Notes: generated by a model not told the origin, from the letters alone. Positions 16,599 to 26,462 are shown, numbered from the stretch's first letter. The stretch: DNA of 47,707 nucleotides from an uncultured bacterium (GCA_949291115.1 CASETY010000010.1:1-47707); one strand, 5' to 3'. Program-made: numbers and translations.

Positions 16599-16704
16599 TT
16601 ATCACGAAAACTATCTAACAATTTAAACATTATCGGAATACAAAAGCCAAATTTATTGACTATTTACATATTAAGTGGTATACTTATTACGAAAAGTGTC
16701 TAAC
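16599..16704. repeat. Direct repeat pair flanking the ATPase promoter
   Basis: Two 21-bp copies, 16599-16619 and 16684-16704, 18 of 21 positions equal, core ACGAAAANTNTCTAAC. They lie 85 bp apart. The second begins on the last base of the -10 box and covers the expected start of transcription; the first is upstream of the -35. This is an operator-like arrangement. Confidence 0.6.
16656..16684 (+). promoter_or_regulatory. Promoter of the intact DUF4143 ATPase
   Basis: -35 TTGACT (16656-16661), 17-nt spacer, -10 TATACT (16679-16684). Start expected near 16691, inside the second direct repeat; the gene's TTGGAGG ribosome site follows at about 16724-16730. Confidence 0.65.
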
Positions 16705-16737
16705 TTTTATAATTATTTCGTATTGGAGGTTAAAACA

Positions 16738-17991
16738 ATGATTGTCAAACGTGAAGTATATTTGCAAATGTTAATTGATAGAATGAACAATGGTGCCATC
16801 AAAGTAATCACTGGTTTAAGACGTTCGGGAAAATCAATACTTCTTTTTAATATTTTTTATGACTATTTATTATCGATAGGTACTAATCCTAATAATATTA
16901 TCAAAATAGACCTTGATTCAGAACAATTTGAAGATCTACTCGATTACAAAAAACTTGGACAATACATTCGTTCTAAAATAAATGAAACAGAAAAGTTTTA
17001 TATATTCTTAGATGAAGTTCAATTTTGTAAAAACTTTGAGAAAGTTTTAAATGGATTAAATAGATATGAAAATCTAGACATATATGTTACTGGATCTAAC
17101 TCTAAATTTTTATCAACAGATATTTTAACTGAATTTAGAGGTAGAGGTGATGAAATTAGAGTTTACCCTCTATCATTTAGTGAATACTACTCAGCATTGA
17201 CTAATGTGGAATTTAGTGTTGCATTCAATGATTATCTAATATATGGTGGTTTACCTAGAATGTTAGCACTAAAAACAGAACAACAAAAATCTAAATATTT
17301 AACTGATTTATTTAAAGAAACTTATCTAAAAGACATTGTAGATAGAAACCATTTAAGAGGCGAAGAAACATTATATAAATTAGTTGATATACTAGCTTCT
17401 TCTGTTGGCTCTTTAACTTCACCTAACAAACTTTCAAAAACTGCAAGTAGTGTTTTAGGTAAAAGCATTTCTGATAAAACAATCCGTACATACATTGACC
17501 ACTTAAAAAATGCATTTTTAATTAATGAAGCTCAACGCTTTGATATAAAAGGTAAACAATACCTTTCTTCATTACAAAAAATTTATTATGCAGATTTAGG
17601 ATTAAGAAATGCTAGACTTAACTTTAGACAAAACGAACAACCTCACTTAATGGAAAATCTAATTTACAATGAATTACTATATAGAGGTTATAACGTTGAT
17701 GTAGGCATTGTAGAAATCAATGAAAAAATAAATGGTAAATATACTCAAAAACAAATTGAAGTTGATTTTGTTTGTAATCAAGGTAGCAAGCGTTACTACA
17801 TTCAATCAGCATATGCCTTACCAACAGAAAGCAAAACTAATAAAGAATTAAGACCATTACTTAATGTTAATGATTTCTTCAAAAAGATTGTAATAGTTAG
17901 AGAAGATATTAAACCTTATTCTAATGAACAAGGTATCACAATCATGGGAATTAGATATTTCCTTTTAAATAACAATAGTTTAGAATTCTAA
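16738..17991 (+). CDS. DUF4143 (AAA_14) ATP-binding protein
   Basis: 417 aa from the ATG at 16738, chosen because GGAGG lies 7 nt upstream; the frame continues to 16675 without support. Order of parts: P-loop GLRRSGKS (near 25-32), Walker B FLDEVQ (near 92-97), sensor TGSNSKFL, Arg-rich FRGRGDEIRVYPLS, a winged-helix region (LVDILASSVGS, ISDKTIRTYIDHL) and the C-terminal DUF4143 domain with EVDFV and YYIQSAYAL, a pattern like a restriction-nuclease fold core. These ATPases are common in gut bacteria in many copies; their role is not established. Complete and probably expressed, unlike the paralogue at 14109. Confidence 0.9.
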   Translation: MIVKREVYLQMLIDRMNNGAIKVITGLRRSGKSILLFNIFYDYLLSIGTNPNNIIKIDLDSEQFEDLLDYKKLGQYIRSKINETEKFYIFLDEVQFCKNFEKVLNGLNRYENLDIYVTGSNSKFLSTDILTEFRGRGDEIRVYPLSFSEYYSALTNVEFSVAFNDYLIYGGLPRMLALKTEQQKSKYLTDLFKETYLKDIVDRNHLRGEETLYKLVDILASSVGSLTSPNKLSKTASSVLGKSISDKTIRTYIDHLKNAFLINEAQRFDIKGKQYLSSLQKIYYADLGLRNARLNFRQNEQPHLMENLIYNELLYRGYNVDVGIVEINEKINGKYTQKQIEVDFVCNQGSKRYYIQSAYALPTESKTNKELRPLLNVNDFFKKIVIVREDIKPYSNEQGITIMGIRYFLLNNNSLEF

Positions 17992-17994
17992 TTG

Positions 17995-18025
17995 ACTCAG
18001 TTTATCAAAGCTGGGTTTTCTTTTT
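17995..18025 (+). terminator. Terminator of the ATPase gene
   Basis: ACTCAG (17995-18000) pairs with CTGGGT (18011-18016, one G-T pair), then TTTCTTTTT. Starts 4 bp after the stop. A further perfect hairpin, AACTTGG-TAT-CCAAGTT (18031-18047), follows without a T-run. Confidence 0.6.
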
Positions 18026-18169
18026 GCTCGAACTTGGTATCCAAGTTGCGAAACACCGAAAAACTATGTTTTAGTTTTTCTTATCTTGTTAAGTAAATAA
18101 TAGCTACATTTCCATTTCACTATCATTTCTTAAGTTTCCATCATGATCAATAATGCCTTCTTCTCCTAA

Positions 18170-18937
18170 TTAAATAATCTTAACTAAATCCTTGCACATT
18201 TCTATAAGAGAATATCTTATACTTTTTCTATCTCGCCAATTTCTTTTATCCCATACTTCTTGAGATACGTCATCGCCAGCATAAATAATTGCTCCATATT
18301 TTATATTTCTGAATTGAGCCACTGCAATACAACCTGATTGTTCCATTTCAACAATTTTGGCTCCTTCTTCTTTTCTTACCATAATCTTATCTCTTGTTTC
18401 TCTATAAAATGCATCAGTAGTCCATGTTAATCCTTCAATATAAGGTATATTATTTTCATTCAAATATGAGCAAATAATATTTCTCACATCTTCTTGAGAA
18501 TAAATAATTCTAGATGGTTTCACATAATGGTAAGAAAATCCTTCATCCCTAATAGAACCTTTTACAACTAGCAATTCACCTACTTTTATGTCTTTATCTA
18601 AAACTCCACCGCCACCGCAAAACATTACTTCAGAAATGCCAATTCCAGTTAGTTCATCCATATATCCTGCACAAGCAGGACAACCTATTGTTCCATGCAT
18701 AAGCAAAACATCTTCATCAATAAATTTATATAAAACTAAGTCGTTTTCTCCGCTAATTGTTAAGTACTCTTTTATTTTTCCATCATCTAATAACATATTA
18801 ACTGCTTCTTTAAAAAATGTAATAATCAATTTTTTAATTGGTAAAACACCATATTTCTTTTGAAGAAAATATGGATTAATTAAAGCTTCTTTATTATCAT
18901 CGAACTCCAATATAGGGTAATCCTTGTTTTTTAGCAT
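18170..18937 (-). CDS. Nucleoside phosphorylase family protein
   Basis: 255 aa from the ATG at 18937 (AAAGGATG upstream, 17 nt after the HIT gene stop); the frame could start at 18970 but would overlap that gene. PNP/UDP phosphorylase fold: LMHGTIGCPACAGYMDEL, Gly-rich MFCGGGGVLDKDI, GSIRDEGFSYHYV as in uridine-phosphorylase-like enzymes, and the ribose-binding KIVEMEQSG (the MExE-type motif). It would split a nucleoside with phosphate into base and ribose-1-phosphate. The substrate is unclear; a late YAGDDVSQEVWD segment fits the family. Forms an operon with the HIT protein. Confidence 0.82.
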   Translation of the reverse strand: MLKNKDYPILEFDDNKEALINPYFLQKKYGVLPIKKLIITFFKEAVNMLLDDGKIKEYLTISGENDLVLYKFIDEDVLLMHGTIGCPACAGYMDELTGIGISEVMFCGGGGVLDKDIKVGELLVVKGSIRDEGFSYHYVKPSRIIYSQEDVRNIICSYLNENNIPYIEGLTWTTDAFYRETRDKIMVRKEEGAKIVEMEQSGCIAVAQFRNIKYGAIIYAGDDVSQEVWDKRNWRDRKSIRYSLIEMCKDLVKII

Positions 18938-18953
18938 AATTCCACATCCTTTT

Positions 18954-19472
18954 TTATAACACATAGTCATTTATCATTTCTTTTACTTTATTAAACTTTG
19001 CTTCATCATAGATATAACTATGTCTTTCTTTAGTAAAGTTTTTACTTCCTCTTTTTTCATAACTATATCTAGGAATTAACTGTATATGATAATGATTATT
19101 AGGTCCATCACACATAGTACACATATACACTCTTTCACACTTATATACTTCTTTAATAATAATCATAAATTGCTTTGCAAATCTAATAATCTTCTCATTT
19201 ATATAATCAGGAGCTTCACTTAAATCATGATAATGGTCGATTGTTGATATACACATATGACCATCAGCTCTAGGATTGCCTACAAAGAAACATTCTATAT
19301 CTTCGTCTTCATATATTAACTTATCGCTATTATCACCATATAAAGTGCCATTATGTTTTCTATTAAAACAAGTTGGACATATTCCTAAATCCACTAGTTC
19401 ACCTGGAGTTAATTTTAATAATTCTTTATCATCCACAATATAAAACTCCCTTCTATCAATTATAAATCTCAT
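18954..19472 (-). CDS. HIT-like / GalT-type zinc protein
   Basis: 172 aa. N-terminal Zn-binding CPTC (about 33-36), phosphate-site FVGNPRADGHMCI (about 63-75), second Cys pair MCTMCDG (about 119-125), and the histidine-triad motif HYHIQLIPR (about 129-137), whose middle His is the nucleophile in HIT hydrolases and transferases. Likely acts on a nucleotide or nucleotide-sugar ester by way of a nucleotidyl-His intermediate. Co-transcribed with a nucleoside phosphorylase, so the pair may work in sequence on a nucleotide: inference from context. Confidence 0.8.
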   Translation of the reverse strand: MRFIIDRREFYIVDDKELLKLTPGELVDLGICPTCFNRKHNGTLYGDNSDKLIYEDEDIECFFVGNPRADGHMCISTIDHYHDLSEAPDYINEKIIRFAKQFMIIIKEVYKCERVYMCTMCDGPNNHYHIQLIPRYSYEKRGSKNFTKERHSYIYDEAKFNKVKEMINDYVL

Positions 19473-19543
19473 AAATCTTCATTCGATATCTTATTATAAC
19501 ATTTTTCTATTAAATAATCTAAAAATATATATTATTAGATTCA

Positions 19544-19581
19544 GACTGTTGACAAAGTAATTTGTTGACAGTCTTTTTTTT
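19544..19581 (+). terminator. Orphan hairpin with T-run
   Basis: GACTGTTGACAAA (19544-19556) pairs with TTTGTTGACAGTC (19561-19573), two mismatches, followed by eight T. No plus-strand gene precedes it nearby, so it is probably left over from a lost mobile element. Confidence 0.5.
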
Positions 19582-19623
19582 ACGTCATTATGATTGTCCT
19601 GAGTTTTACAGTTGTTATGCTAC

Positions 19624-19668
19624 AAAAGCCGATTACCTACTCGATTAAGTAAGTGACCGGCTTTTTTT
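19624..19668. terminator. Terminator next to the transposase remnant
   Basis: AAAAGCCG (19624-19631) pairs with CGGCTTTT (19658-19665), loop of 26 nt with some further pairing. It touches the stop codon of the transposase fragment. Confidence 0.55.
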
Positions 19669-20020
19669 ATGGTTTATAAACTATTGAATTCAAGTATTTG
19701 TCAAATTCTTGTCTAGTGTATTCTGCATAAGGAATTTCAGCATTCATAGCATTAATTATTTGTAATAAATCATTAATTGTTTGGTTATCTAAAGTTAATT
19801 TGTTTGTCTTATCAAATGATAAAACTTAGTCATTTCTTAAAACTCTTACCTTATTTGGTGAGTCGGTAATACACATACTAGTATTTAAAGTTTTAATTAT
19901 TCTTTCAGCTGAAAGAGAATAATTCATTCTTAATTGAAGCATTCTTATAAGTAGTAAAGAAATAAAACAAATCAAGAAATGACCTTCTATATGTTTTTGA
20001 GTTCTACATCTATGAAAGTT
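19667..20020 (-). pseudogene. C-terminal remnant of an IS1634-like transposase
   Basis: Reading the minus strand from about 20020 gives HRCRTQKHIEGHFLICFISL and then LLIRMLQLRMNYSLSAERII, a pattern of DDE transposases of the IS1634/IS1549 type (…HIEGHFLICF…). After VRVLRND an in-frame TAA interrupts the protein, and the same frame continues with SFDKTNKLTLDNQTINDLLQ and on to a final stop at 19667-19669. The catalytic N-terminal two thirds are absent. The 20021-20150 stretch has no gene; it contains a direct repeat ATCTAGTCATT at 20041-20051 and 20084-20094. Confidence 0.7.
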
Positions 20021-20155
20021 GAAAAAACAAGGATTTTACCATCTAGTCATTATATATTTCCACAGGAATGGTCTAAACCCTTTATCTAGTCATTTTTAGG
20101 GGTATGCACGGACAATATTACCATTTTTAAGGTAAAAATATTCATCCTATAAAAA

Positions 20156-20200
20156 AGAGCCAAAACTAGAAATTATCTAGGAATGGCGCTATTTTTTCGA
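20156..20200 (-). terminator. Terminator of the uvrB-sdaA-rlmCD operon
   Basis: On the minus strand AGCGCCA pairs with TGGCTCT (one mismatch), with inner CTAG/CTAG pairing, followed by TTTTTTATAGG. Ten bases beyond the methyltransferase stop. Confidence 0.6.
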
Positions 20201-20209
20201 CTTTTAAAA

Positions 20210-21544
20210 TCACTTTTTTAGATCTAGTAATGTAATACATTCAACATGATTTGTTCTTGGAAATAAATCAACAGGAATTATTTTTTCTACGTCATAAATA
20301 CCTTTTAATAAATTTAAATCTCTCGCTAAAGTTGAGGCGTTACATGATATATAAAGAACTTTTTTGATTTTTGATTTAATTAAAGTGTCGATAAATTTTT
20401 GATCACAACCTTTACGAGGTGGATCCACTATTAATGCTGTAACCTTAGTTTTATTTATTAGATTATCGATTAAATCTTCACACTTACCAGCATAGAAAAA
20501 TGCGTTTGTTACACCATTTTCTTTAGCATTTTCTAAGGCATCAACTATGGCTTGTTCAACTATTTCAATGCCGTGAACTTCTTTAACATAATCACTAGCT
20601 ATTAAAGAAATACTACCCATTCCACAATAGGCATCTATTAAAATATCTTCTTTAGTTAAATTTAATAATTCAAGACCGGTTTTATATAATATTTCTGTTT
20701 GTTCATAGTTAACTTGTAAAAAAGTGTTTGGTGATACGTTATAAGTTTTATTTAAAATAGTTTCTTTAAAGGTTTTGCCATCAATTAAGATATTATTATT
20801 GGTTAACATTACATTATTATCTAATTTATTAACATTTAAATAACTTGTTTTTAGGTTAACTTTAGTCTTTAATTGTAATACTAATTCATTTAAATTAATT
20901 TCTTCTCTAACTATAAAGGCTATCATTAATTCCTTATTAGTATTTTTTCTTAACATTAAGCCTCTAAAAATACCTGTTTTAGTATTTTCATCATAAATAG
21001 AAATGTTGTTAATGCCTAAATATTCTTTAGTAATATCAAGAATTATTTTTAATTCTTCTGGTTCTAACAAGCACTCATTATTATTAATAATTTCATGACT
21101 TTTAGCTTTATACATACCAGCTTTTATAATTCCATTTTCTTTTTGAAAAGGAATTATAGCTTTATTGCGATAATGAGTTGTTTGGCTAGCTTTTATAATG
21201 TCGCTAACTTTTATATCTAATTTAGCTATTTTATTTATAACATCTTCTACTTTAGCTTGTTTTATTTTAGCTTCTTCATCATAGGTCATATAACGAAGCT
21301 GACAACCACCACATAAATTAGCTATCTTACAGTCTAATTCTATTCTATTTGGTGATGGTTTTATTATTTCGATAGCAGTCGCAAAAATAGTATGATAATT
21401 TATTTTATCAATTCTAATTTTAACTATTTCATCTTTTAAGGCTTTATCAACAAAGACTATTTTATCATCTAAATAAGTTATGCCCTTACCATCATTATCA
21501 TATTTAATGATATTAACTTCATAAATATCATTTGTTTTTACCAT
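20210..21544 (-). CDS. 23S rRNA (uracil-5)-methyltransferase RlmD/RlmCD-like
   Basis: 444 aa. N-terminal TRAM domain (about 1-60), then the cysteines for the Fe-S cluster (LDCKIANLCGGCQLRYM at about 73-89, plus NNECLLE), a methyltransferase domain with DAYCGMGSISL (AdoMet site), IVDPPRKGCD and the catalytic Cys in YISCNASTLARDL. It methylates C5 of specific 23S rRNA uridines; in Gram-positives one enzyme often serves two sites (RlmCD). The ATG at 21544 is preferred (AAGGAG 10 nt upstream); the ATG at 21553 is too close to that site. It overlaps the sdaA stop by 17 nt and is last in the operon. Confidence 0.92.
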   Translation of the reverse strand: MVKTNDIYEVNIIKYDNDGKGITYLDDKIVFVDKALKDEIVKIRIDKINYHTIFATAIEIIKPSPNRIELDCKIANLCGGCQLRYMTYDEEAKIKQAKVEDVINKIAKLDIKVSDIIKASQTTHYRNKAIIPFQKENGIIKAGMYKAKSHEIINNNECLLEPEELKIILDITKEYLGINNISIYDENTKTGIFRGLMLRKNTNKELMIAFIVREEINLNELVLQLKTKVNLKTSYLNVNKLDNNVMLTNNNILIDGKTFKETILNKTYNVSPNTFLQVNYEQTEILYKTGLELLNLTKEDILIDAYCGMGSISLIASDYVKEVHGIEIVEQAIVDALENAKENGVTNAFFYAGKCEDLIDNLINKTKVTALIVDPPRKGCDQKFIDTLIKSKIKKVLYISCNASTLARDLNLLKGIYDVEKIIPVDLFPRTNHVECITLLDLKK

Positions 21545-22727
21545 TAATATCATACTCCTTAGCTAAACCACCTATTGAGGTTTCTTTTAGTTCACGTGGC
21601 AAAGATACACCTGTTTCTAACATGGTTTTGGCAATCGTATCAAAAGATATTTTAGCTTCTTTTGTCTCTAAAACTAAGGCTAATTTAACTGATTCTAAAG
21701 CCCGTAAAGCTCCAACGGCGTTTCTTTCAATACAAGGAATTTGTACATATCCACCAACAGGATCACATGTTAAGCCAAGATGATGTTCCAAAGCTATTTC
21801 TGCTGCTCGTTCTATTTTATAAATATCATTTGTAAACAACGACATAACATAGCTACTAGCCATAGCACAAGCTACTCCAATTTCAGCTTGACAGCCTGCA
21901 TAAGCACCACTTATAGAGGCATTTTGCTTAATAATGTTACCAATAACCCCAGCAACTTTTAAACCTTTTATTTCAGTTTCTAAATTTGTCTTATATAATT
22001 TGCGCATATATAGTAAGACACTTGGTAAAACACCAGCTGAACCACAAGTTGGTGTTGTCACTACGACGCCACCACTAGCGTTTTCTTCAGCTATAGCATA
22101 AGCATATGCAATTAACGTTTTTTCATCATTAGTAAATAATATATTATTAATTTCACTATCTAAAATAAGTTTAGCTTTTCTGGTTAAATTTAATTTGCCA
22201 GGTAGGTTATTTTTATTATTAAGACCATTTTCTAAACAATTTTCAAATGTTTTGATTACTTCTTTTAAATATTCATCTATATCTTCATGCCTATCAACAT
22301 ATAAAGATAGATCTATATTATTTTCTTTAAGATAATTTATAACTTCTTTAAATGATTTTTCATTATAAATATCTAAAGCTTTATCTTGTTTTTCACCTAA
22401 TATATTTACAATGCCACCACCAACTGAATTAAAGCTTAATGAGGCGATAAACTCATTATTATGATAACCATCAATTCGCATTGTGTTTGGAAAAGTTACT
22501 TCTGTTTTTAAATCAAAAATAACTTCAACATTTTTGAGTGTTTTTTTAATGATATAATCTGTTAAATGACCTTTACCAGTCAAAGCTAATGAGCCATATA
22601 AATATACTTTATAGTTATTACAATTAGGATAACTCTTTGTAAATATTAAACAAGCATTTTTAGGTCCCATAGTATGCGATGATGAGGGACCATTACCTAT
22701 TTTATATAATTCTTTTAATGATTTCAT
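21528..22727 (-). CDS. sdaA: L-serine dehydratase, iron-sulfur dependent, single chain
   Basis: 399 aa: beta domain first (IGNGPSSSHTMGPKNA near 11-26), then alpha domain with TPTCGSAGVLPSVLLYM, AGCQAEIGVACAMAS and LTCDPVGGYVQIPCIERNA; the conserved Cys hold the 4Fe-4S cluster. Converts L-serine to pyruvate and ammonia. It is shorter than E. coli SdaA (454 aa) but all signature blocks are present. Its ATG shares one base with the uvrB stop (TAATG). Confidence 0.93.
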   Translation of the reverse strand: MKSLKELYKIGNGPSSSHTMGPKNACLIFTKSYPNCNNYKVYLYGSLALTGKGHLTDYIIKKTLKNVEVIFDLKTEVTFPNTMRIDGYHNNEFIASLSFNSVGGGIVNILGEKQDKALDIYNEKSFKEVINYLKENNIDLSLYVDRHEDIDEYLKEVIKTFENCLENGLNNKNNLPGKLNLTRKAKLILDSEINNILFTNDEKTLIAYAYAIAEENASGGVVVTTPTCGSAGVLPSVLLYMRKLYKTNLETEIKGLKVAGVIGNIIKQNASISGAYAGCQAEIGVACAMASSYVMSLFTNDIYKIERAAEIALEHHLGLTCDPVGGYVQIPCIERNAVGALRALESVKLALVLETKEAKISFDTIAKTMLETGVSLPRELKETSIGGLAKEYDINGKNK

Positions 22728-24676
22728 TAATTTTTCCCCTTCAATTCCATAATTGCATCTCTTATTTGAGCGGCCATTTCGAAATTTAAATCTTTTGCAT
22801 ATTCTAACATTTCCATGTTAAGTTGTTCAATTAATTGTTCCTTCTCCAATTTAGTCATCTTAGCTTTAGCCACTCTTTCATTAGTAACTTCTGCTTTAAC
22901 TTGAATCTTATTAGGAATAGCTTTAATAATTGTTTTTGGTGTAATGTTATGAATTCTATTATACTCCTCTTGGATTTCTCTACGTCTATTAGTTTCTAAT
23001 ATAGCTTCTTCCATAGCTTCACTCACACTATCGGCATACATTATTACTTTACCATTAGCGTTACGTGCAGCTCTACCAATGGTTTGGATTAAAGAACGTT
23101 CGCTTCTTAAAAATCCTTGCTTATTGGCATCTAATATACAAACTAAGCTAACTTCTGGTAAATCTAGACCTTCTCTTAATAAGTTAATACCAACTAAAAC
23201 ATCATATTTGCCAAGTCTTAAATCTCTTAAGATTTCTAATCTTTCTAAGCTTTTAATTTCTGAATGTAAATAGGCAACATTTAAGCCCATTTTCTTTAAA
23301 TAAGCTGTTAAATCTTCACTCATTCTAATTGTTAAAGTGGTTACCAAAACTCTTTCATTTAAAGGAATTCTTTTCTTAACTTCACCATATATGTCATCAA
23401 CTTGACCTAAGGAAGGTTTAACTTCAATAATTGGGTCAAGCAAGCCCGTTGGCCTAATAATTTGTTCTACTACTGGATAATTTAATTCATAATCACCAGG
23501 GGTAGCTGATACAAATAAAACATGATTTATTTTCTTTGTAAATTCATCGAATTTAAGTGGCCTATTATCTAAGGCTGAAGGTAGACGAAAACCATAATCA
23601 ACTAAGGTTTGTTTACGACTTCTATCACCATTATACATACCTCTTACTTGTGGTAAAGTAACATGCGATTCATCAACAATTAATAAAAAATCTTCTGGAA
23701 AAAAATCTAATAAAGTATAAGGAGTTTCTCCTTCTTGGCGTAATGATAAGTGTCTAGAATAGTTTTCAACGCCTTGACATGTACCTATTTGTTCAAGCAT
23801 TTCAATATCAAAATTAGTTCTTTGTTCAATACGTTCAGCTTCTAAAGGCTTATTTTCATCTAAAAACTTTTTGTGTTGAATCTTCAATTCCGCTTTAATT
23901 CTTTTAATACCTTCTTCTAATTTAGATTTAGAAGTCATAAAATGGGTCGCCGCGAAAATGTTTACATATTTAACACTTTCAATAGCTTCCCCGGTTGTAA
24001 TATCGAATAAACGAATACGTTCAATTTCATCATCAAAAAATTCAATACGAACTCCTTCTTTATGTGAAAATGGTTGAATAATTTCTAAAACATCACCTTT
24101 AGAGCGAAAAGAACCTCTTTCAAAGTCTACTTCGTTTCGATTATATTGCATCTCAATTAATTTTCTCATTAAAGCTTTCTTATCATAAGTTTCGCCAGTT
24201 CTTAAACATAACATTGATGCTTTATATTCTTCTGGGTCACCTATACCGTATATACAAGAAACAGAAGCTATTACAATTACATCGTCATAATCCATTAAAG
24301 CTGCTGTGGCACTATGACGCATTTCATCAATTTCATCATTTATTTTCGCATCTTTCTCAATATAAGTATCGCTAGATGGTACATAAGCTTCTGGTTGATA
24401 ATAATCATAATAAGAAATAAAAAATTCAACATGATTATTAGGAAAAAGCATCTTTATTTCATTATATAATTGACCAGCTAAAGTCTTATTATGAGCTAAA
24501 ATAAGCGTTTTTTTGCCATACTGCTTAATTATATTCGCCATTGTAAAAGTTTTACCGGTGCCGGTTGCACCTAGTAAGACCTGTTTATTAATGCCATTGT
24601 TAAAATTATTTATTATTTTTTCTATCGCTTCAGGTTGGTCACCTGTTGGTTTATAGTCAGAAACTAATTCAAACAT
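22727..24676 (-). CDS. uvrB: Excinuclease ABC subunit B
   Basis: 649-aa DNA repair helicase. Walker A GATGTGKT (residues 38-45), damage-probing beta-hairpin [19 protein letters not shown] (near 90-108), [53 protein letters not shown] and a C-terminal UVR motif ([19 protein letters not shown]) that contacts UvrC. Works with UvrA and UvrC in nucleotide excision repair; uvrA and uvrC are not in this window, so it is separated from its usual partner. First gene of the operon with sdaA and rlmCD. Confidence 0.98.
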   Translation of the reverse strand: MFELVSDYKPTGDQPEAIEKIINNFNNGINKQVLLGATGTGKTFTMANIIKQYGKKTLILAHNKTLAGQLYNEIKMLFPNNHVEFFISYYDYYQPEAYVPSSDTYIEKDAKINDEIDEMRHSATAALMDYDDVIVIASVSCIYGIGDPEEYKASMLCLRTGETYDKKALMRKLIEMQYNRNEVDFERGSFRSKGDVLEIIQPFSHKEGVRIEFFDDEIERIRLFDITTGEAIESVKYVNIFAATHFMTSKSKLEEGIKRIKAELKIQHKKFLDENKPLEAERIEQRTNFDIEMLEQIGTCQGVENYSRHLSLRQEGETPYTLLDFFPEDFLLIVDESHVTLPQVRGMYNGDRSRKQTLVDYGFRLPSALDNRPLKFDEFTKKINHVLFVSATPGDYELNYPVVEQIIRPTGLLDPIIEVKPSLGQVDDIYGEVKKRIPLNERVLVTTLTIRMSEDLTAYLKKMGLNVAYLHSEIKSLERLEILRDLRLGKYDVLVGINLLREGLDLPEVSLVCILDANKQGFLRSERSLIQTIGRAARNANGKVIMYADSVSEAMEEAILETNRRREIQEEYNRIHNITPKTIIKAIPNKIQVKAEVTNERVAKAKMTKLEKEQLIEQLNMEMLEYAKDLNFEMAAQIRDAIMELKGKN

Positions 24677-24716
24677 TTATCTCAACTTCTTTCCTAATAA
24701 TTTTATCATAATTGTA

Positions 24717-24748
24717 CAAAAAAAGAATAGCTTTCACTATTCTTTTTC
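24717..24748. terminator. Bidirectional terminator
   Basis: AAAAGAATAG-CTTTCA-CTATTCTTTTT with flanking A and T runs, just after the Na/Pi transporter stop. Confidence 0.85.
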
Positions 24749-24752
24749 ATTT

Positions 24753-26462
24753 TTAAGCCATATTTAATTCTTGATTAGAAGAACGATTTATACTTAAAAT
24801 ATTATCAGCTACGTTCTTAGAGTGATCACCAATTCTTTCAAGATTCATTAGTAATTCTTGATAATATTCAGAATTAGTATAACTACATGCGCCACTACTT
24901 ACACGGTGTAAATGACGTTCATGAAATACTTCTTGCATAGAATCTACTTTTGGTTCTGTCTCTTCTACAATTTTTGCTGCTTCTTTATCATTTTTATTAA
25001 TCGATAAAACGGCGTTTTTAACCATTAAATCTACTGCTTCAAACATTTGTTCTAAATCTTGAATAGAGTCAGTAGATAATTCTAAATTTCTTAAATAACG
25101 ATCTTTAAAGAAACCTATGATATTACTACAATGATCGCCAATTCTTTCATAATCTTTAATTGTATCTAAGTATTTAGAAATTTGCTTATTTTCTGATGGT
25201 TGAATTTGTTCCAATGTAAGATTAATTAAATAATCATGAATACGTTTATCAAAGTCATCTAAAGCTTTTTCTAAAACTTCACATTCTTTATATTTATCTT
25301 CATCTTCCTTAAATGAATATTCTTTAGTAAGTTCATAATCTTTAATTACTAATTGACCCATGTGTTCTATACAATTGTCAATAAACTTTAATGATAATGA
25401 TGTAGATTTTTTAATTAACGAATAATCTAATAATTCATTTAATAACTTATCAGTAACATCTTCTTCTTTTGGACTATCTTTAACAATTTTATTAATAAGT
25501 TTAATAATTGGTTTAATAAACCAAAATAGAATAAATGTTGTAATAAAGTTAAAGACAAAGTGAGCAATCGCAATTGTCATAGAAGGGTGTAAACCTAAGA
25601 CATCGGAGGCTATTGCATCATTAATTACTTGCATCAACATTACCCATGGAATTAGTAAAATCATAAATAATACTGCCCCAAAAATATTAAATATTAAATG
25701 GAATACAGATGTCTTTTTAGCCTCAACGCCACCGCCAATAGAGGCGATAACTGCTGTAATAGTTGTACCAATATTAGCACCAAGTAACATAGGTAAAGCA
25801 CCCATTAAACTGATTTGACCTGTTTGGTAAATAGTTTGTAAAATAGCGATTGTTGCAGATGATGATTGCACAACTGCTGTTACTACTGTACCTAGTAATA
25901 AACCTAAGATTGGCCATTCACTAAAGGTTGTGAATAATTTTTCACATGTTTCTTGATTAGTAGCTATTACATAATCTAAACCAGCACTCATTAATTGCAA
26001 ACCAAAGAATAATAAGCCAAAGCCACAAATAACTTTACCTAAGTCTTTAACTTTACGATTATTAATGAAGAAAATCAAAATAGCTCCTACACCAACGAAA
26101 ATTAAGGAATACTCTTGAATGTTTAAACCGACAATAAAGGCTGTAATTGTAGTTCCTATATTAGCCCCCATAATTACCCCAATAGCTTGTGGCAATGTCA
26201 TCAAGCCAGCTCTTACTAAGCCAACTGTTAAAGCTGTCGTTCCTGATGAAGACTGAATAATAACTGTTAATCCGCAGCCTACCAAAATACCTTTTATTGG
26301 TGTATTGGTTGATTTTTCAATAATCATTTTTAGTTTAGAACCAGCTAAATCTTTTAAAGAATCACCCATTAAGTTAATTCCATATAAAAAGATACCTAGC
26401 CCACCAAAAATAGCTAAAAATGTTTCAAATACACCAGAAGGATTAAGTAACGTATAAATCAT
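24753..26462 (-). CDS. Na+/phosphate cotransporter family protein with PhoU-like domain
   Basis: 569 aa. Two inverted membrane repeats each carrying the QSSS signature: IIQSSSGTTALTVGLV (near 68-83) and TAVVQSSSATIAILQ (near 195-209), each followed by a GANIGTTITA segment. The last 210 residues are a soluble helical PhoU-like domain (two repeats with YERIGDH and LERIGDHSKNVAD). The family imports phosphate with Na+ and the tail probably regulates transport. Stands alone, with an AGGAG-like ribosome site and a terminator behind it. Confidence 0.9.
   Translation of the reverse strand: MIYTLLNPSGVFETFLAIFGGLGIFLYGINLMGDSLKDLAGSKLKMIIEKSTNTPIKGILVGCGLTVIIQSSSGTTALTVGLVRAGLMTLPQAIGVIMGANIGTTITAFIVGLNIQEYSLIFVGVGAILIFFINNRKVKDLGKVICGFGLLFFGLQLMSAGLDYVIATNQETCEKLFTTFSEWPILGLLLGTVVTAVVQSSSATIAILQTIYQTGQISLMGALPMLLGANIGTTITAVIASIGGGVEAKKTSVFHLIFNIFGAVLFMILLIPWVMLMQVINDAIASDVLGLHPSMTIAIAHFVFNFITTFILFWFIKPIIKLINKIVKDSPKEEDVTDKLLNELLDYSLIKKSTSLSLKFIDNCIEHMGQLVIKDYELTKEYSFKEDEDKYKECEVLEKALDDFDKRIHDYLINLTLEQIQPSENKQISKYLDTIKDYERIGDHCSNIIGFFKDRYLRNLELSTDSIQDLEQMFEAVDLMVKNAVLSINKNDKEAAKIVEETEPKVDSMQEVFHERHLHRVSSGACSYTNSEYYQELLMNLERIGDHSKNVADNILSINRSSNQELNMA

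Noticed and set aside
18031-18047. Second terminator after the ATPase gene
   Set aside because: The stem AACTTGG/CCAAGTT is perfect but is not followed by a T-run; left as a note in the terminator entry.
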